This document shows, piece after piece, positions 31,968-33,985 of a stretch of 33,985 nucleotides of DNA. Numbering within the stretch: the first letter of the stretch is position 1; each line of letters starts with the position of its first letter. Below the pieces are notes generated by a model that saw only the letters and a list, made by a program, of their open reading frames with translations, was not told the DNA's origin and ran no database searches. Position numbers and translations under genes: made by a program. Origin of the DNA: Burkholderiales bacterium UBA2459 (GTDB taxonomy: Bacteria > Pseudomonadota > Gammaproteobacteria > Burkholderiales > Burkholderiaceae_E); assembly GCA_002342365.1 (NCBI GenBank), contig DDPV01000043.1:36700-70684 (forward strand), read 5' to 3'.

Positions 31968-32870
31968 ACCAAGGATCACGAGGGCACCGATAAGAGTAGC
32001 CCTAGCCGGGATATCCGAAAACATCAGCCAACCTAGCAAACTTGCCCACACCAGATCAAGAAACTTTACCGACTGCGTGGATGAAATATCACTGACCTCA
32101 AAGGATCGTGTGAGGCAGTAGTGTGCTGCGCTACCTAAAGCGCCACAGACAAGAAACCAGAACCATTGGATGCCTGTGGGGTGCTTCCACACAAACCAAG
32201 CCATTGGAAAACTGAAGAGGGTCACGGTGATTGACTGCCAGACAACAATCACCTCGGGCCTGTCGTAGCGCGTAAGGATTTTGGTGAGCAAAAATGAGGC
32301 TGCAAAAACCGGCGAGCTCGACAGCATGATCAGGTGAAACAGTCCGCCCGAACCGGATAGCTGTGGACCCACCACAATCAAGACCCCTGATAGACCCAGG
32401 ATTGCGGCAAGCCAACGATCCCATCGCGCAGGCTCCTTCAAAAACCAGATCGCACCAATCATGATAAATATCGGACCCGTGAATCCGATGGCCGTCAAGT
32501 CTGCAAGCGAAATTTTCGGAAGCGCTATGAACCATAAACTGAGCCCAAGCGTGTGCAGCGCGCCGCGCCAGAGCTGCCCGGGCCAGTGATTCGGCCGGTA
32601 AGAGGCAAAGCCGCTTCGAAGAATCAAGGGCAACATCACCATTGCGCCGCAAAGGTAGCGCAAGAACTGTGTTTGGAAGGGGTGCAACTCGAGCGCCAAC
32701 CAACGCATCGTCGCATTGAGCAGCGAAAAAATAAGCCCGGCAAGCGCCGTCCAAAGCATGCCCCGTATGGTCGGGTTGAGGCGCTGAAGTCGCCTTGAGC
32801 TGCGCCTTAACCGCCGACGCACAAACCCGGTCCCTTGATGGATGGGCGGCGGATCATTGGGCGTTGACAT
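31914..32870 (-). CDS. EamA/DMT-superfamily transporter
   Basis: 318 residues with about ten hydrophobic segments arranged as two EamA repeats (about 38-165 and 175-308); the pattern FIMIGAIWFLKEPARWDRW closes the first repeat, and a basic tail (ARRESRRRLEGR) ends the protein. Members export amino acids, metabolites or take up nucleotide precursors; the substrate is not predictable. The ATG at 32868-32870 begins only 8 nt after the CCA end of tRNA-Glu and has no Shine-Dalgarno in that gap. A GTG at 32820-32822 with AAGGGA 8 nt before it is a good alternative and gives 302 residues. It is probably read through from the tRNA promoter. Confidence 0.87.
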   Translation of the reverse strand: MSTPNDPPPIHQGTGFVRRRLRRSSRRLQRLNPTIRGMLWTALAGLIFSLLNATMRWLALELHPFQTQFLRYLCGAMVMLPLILRSGFASYRPNHWPGQLWRGALHTLGLSLWFIALPKISLADLTAIGFTGPIFIMIGAIWFLKEPARWDRWLAAILGLSGVLIVVGPQLSGSGGLFHLIMLSSSPVFAASFLLTKILTRYDRPEVIVVWQSITVTLFSFPMAWFVWKHPTGIQWFWFLVCGALGSAAHYCLTRSFEVSDISSTQSVKFLDLVWASLLGWLMFSDIPARATLIGALVILGSTIWLARRESRRRLEGR

Positions 32871-32878
32871 AAGCTGCG

Positions 32879-32954
32879 TGGCGTCCCGTAGGGGATTCGA
32901 ACCCCTGTACTCACCGTGAAAGGGTGATGTCCTAGGCCTCTAGACGAACGGGAC
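32879..32954 (-). tRNA. tRNA-Glu (anticodon UUC)
   Basis: 76 nt with encoded CCA (32879-32881 on the plus strand read TGG). The acceptor stem GTCCCGT pairs with ACGGGAC. The anticodon loop CTTTCAC gives anticodon TTC (UUC). The T-arm AGGGGTTCGAATCCCCT is standard. It lies 8 nt after tRNA-Ala and 8 nt before the EamA start codon. Confidence 0.97.
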
Positions 32955-32962
32955 CGTGTTGA

Positions 32963-33038
<76 letters not shown>

Positions 33039-33051
33039 GACGAAGCTGAGT

Positions 33052-33080
33052 ATTATAGCGCGTTGCCAAGGAAGCTCCAA
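33052..33080 (-). promoter_or_regulatory. Sigma-70 promoter of the tRNA-Ala/tRNA-Glu unit
   Basis: On the minus strand, TTGGAG (33080-33075) and a consensus TATAAT (33057-33052) are separated by exactly 17 nt, 13 nt before the tRNA-Ala 5' end. A GC-rich stretch directly before the -10 is also present. The spacing and location make this the best promoter in the window. It probably also drives the EamA gene. Confidence 0.75.
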
Positions 33081-33125
33081 TTACCTAGCAGCCCTTGATT
33101 CTACCCCAAGCCAAAGTGACGACCT

Positions 33126-33985
33126 ATGCAAGAAGCCTTCCTCATTCAGGGCCAAACCATCGCTGCGAACCTGCGCGCCTCGATCAAACAGCAAATTGAC
33201 CGGTGGCCGCAAACGCTTCAAAGGCCGCGGCTCGTCGTCATTCAGGTTGGCGAAGACCCTGCGTCAAGCGTTTATGTTCGAAACAAAGTGAAGGCTTGCG
33301 AGGACGTGGGAATCGACTCAGAACATCGGCATCTCGAACAAAGCATCACGCAGTTGCAGTTGATCGCGCAAATTGAGCAACTAAACGATGACCAATCAGT
33401 CCACGGAATCCTTCTACAGCTGCCGCTTCCCAAGCATCTCAACGCCGCAGCGCTCATCAACCGGATCAACCCCGATAAGGATGTCGACGGCTTTCACCCG
33501 ATCAATAGCGGCGCGCTCTTTGCGGGACAGGCGCGCTTGGTGCCCTGCACGCCGGCTGGCGTGATGCTGATGCTCGAACACTGCAAGGTCGCTTTGCGCG
33601 GCGCAGATGCAGTGATTGTGGGTGCAAGCAACATCGTTGGTAAACCGCAGGCCATGCTCATGCTTGCCGCAGGTGCAACTGTTACGCTTTGCAATAGCAA
33701 AACACGCGACCTCCATGCCCATTGCATGCGGGCCGATATCCTTGTTGCAGCGCTTGGAAAGCCACATTTCATCAGCGCTGACATGATTAAGCCTGGCGCT
33801 GTGGTCATCGATGTAGGAATCAACCGCCTTCCCACGGGCAAATTATGCGGTGATGTTGATTTCGATGAGGTACGAAAAAAGGCATCCTGGATCACGCCTG
33901 TGCCTGGCGGCGTTGGTCCGATGACTATTGCAATGCTTCTTGCCAATACACTGAAAGCTGCGCAAGGCTTTGTCGATCCGCATTG
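33126..33985 (+). CDS. folD: Bifunctional methylenetetrahydrofolate dehydrogenase/cyclohydrolase FolD (3' end cut by window)
   Basis: Converts 5,10-methylene-THF to 10-formyl-THF in two steps, supplying one-carbon units for purines and formyl-Met. The frame is open from ATG 33126 to the window end, giving 286 complete codons; full-length FolD is about 285-295, so only a few residues are missing. Motifs: SVYVRNKVKACEDVGI with the catalytic Lys, VHGILLQLPLP, DKDVDGFHPINSG, PCTPAGVM, the NADP-binding VGASNIVGKP and the late TPVPGGVGPMTIAML. The ATG has no strong ribosome-binding site (GTGACGACCT precedes it). It is divergent from the tRNA pair across 87 nt. Confidence 0.97.
   Translation, partial: MQEAFLIQGQTIAANLRASIKQQIDRWPQTLQRPRLVVIQVGEDPASSVYVRNKVKACEDVGIDSEHRHLEQSITQLQLIAQIEQLNDDQSVHGILLQLPLPKHLNAAALINRINPDKDVDGFHPINSGALFAGQARLVPCTPAGVMLMLEHCKVALRGADAVIVGASNIVGKPQAMLMLAAGATVTLCNSKTRDLHAHCMRADILVAALGKPHFISADMIKPGAVVIDVGINRLPTGKLCGDVDFDEVRKKASWITPVPGGVGPMTIAMLLANTLKAAQGFVDPH

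Overview
The window reads as a chromosomal housekeeping segment of a betaproteobacterium, most likely Burkholderiales. Three things point there: the gene run ndk, rlmN, rodZ-like, ispG, hisS, yfgM, bamB, der, hfq, hflX, hflK, hflC, DUF2065, hisZ, purA; the surE-pcm-nlpD block; and the metY plus alpha/beta-hydrolase pair. Base composition is moderately GC-rich and even, coding density is very high, and no gap reaches 300 bases. I saw no insertion sequence, prophage, CRISPR array or obvious foreign island.

Layout. Positions 1-5743 hold a cut-off periplasmic binding protein, a NarL/LuxR-type response regulator back to back with a CysQ-like phosphatase, then rlmB and rnr on the minus strand. A tRNA-Leu(CAG) lies at 5808-5894. 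From 5931 to 21188 all genes are on the minus strand and tightly packed, with many stop/start overlaps. They cover nucleotide metabolism (ndk, purA, a phosphoribosyltransferase), translation and RNA (hisS, rlmN, der, hfq, hflX), envelope biogenesis (rodZ-like, bamB, yfgM), isoprenoids (ispG), membrane proteolysis control (hflK/hflC) and histidine synthesis (hisZ).

From 21350 onwards: a plus-strand Bax-inhibitor-1 family membrane protein; a minus-strand block CBS-surE-pcm-nlpD-exonuclease-rlmD (27367 down to 22148); and a plus-strand block metY-hydrolase-DUF2069 (27493-30042). After these come dusA (minus), a second orphan response regulator (plus), an EamA transporter directly behind tRNA-Ala(GGC) and tRNA-Glu(UUC) on the minus strand, and the first 286 codons of folD (plus), cut by the window end.

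No clear undescribed system is present; most of the window is ordinary core genome. The points worth a second look are local: a 168-nt convergent overlap of cysQ and rlmB, a RodZ-like protein without its periplasmic domain, an NlpD without LysM and without the usual rpoS neighbour, a response regulator with an incomplete acidic pocket, paired perfect palindromes in the metY leader, a hairpin/U-run directly before the Bax-inhibitor gene, and a transporter gene that begins 8 nt after a tRNA. All functional calls rest on recognising families by eye; no database search was run.
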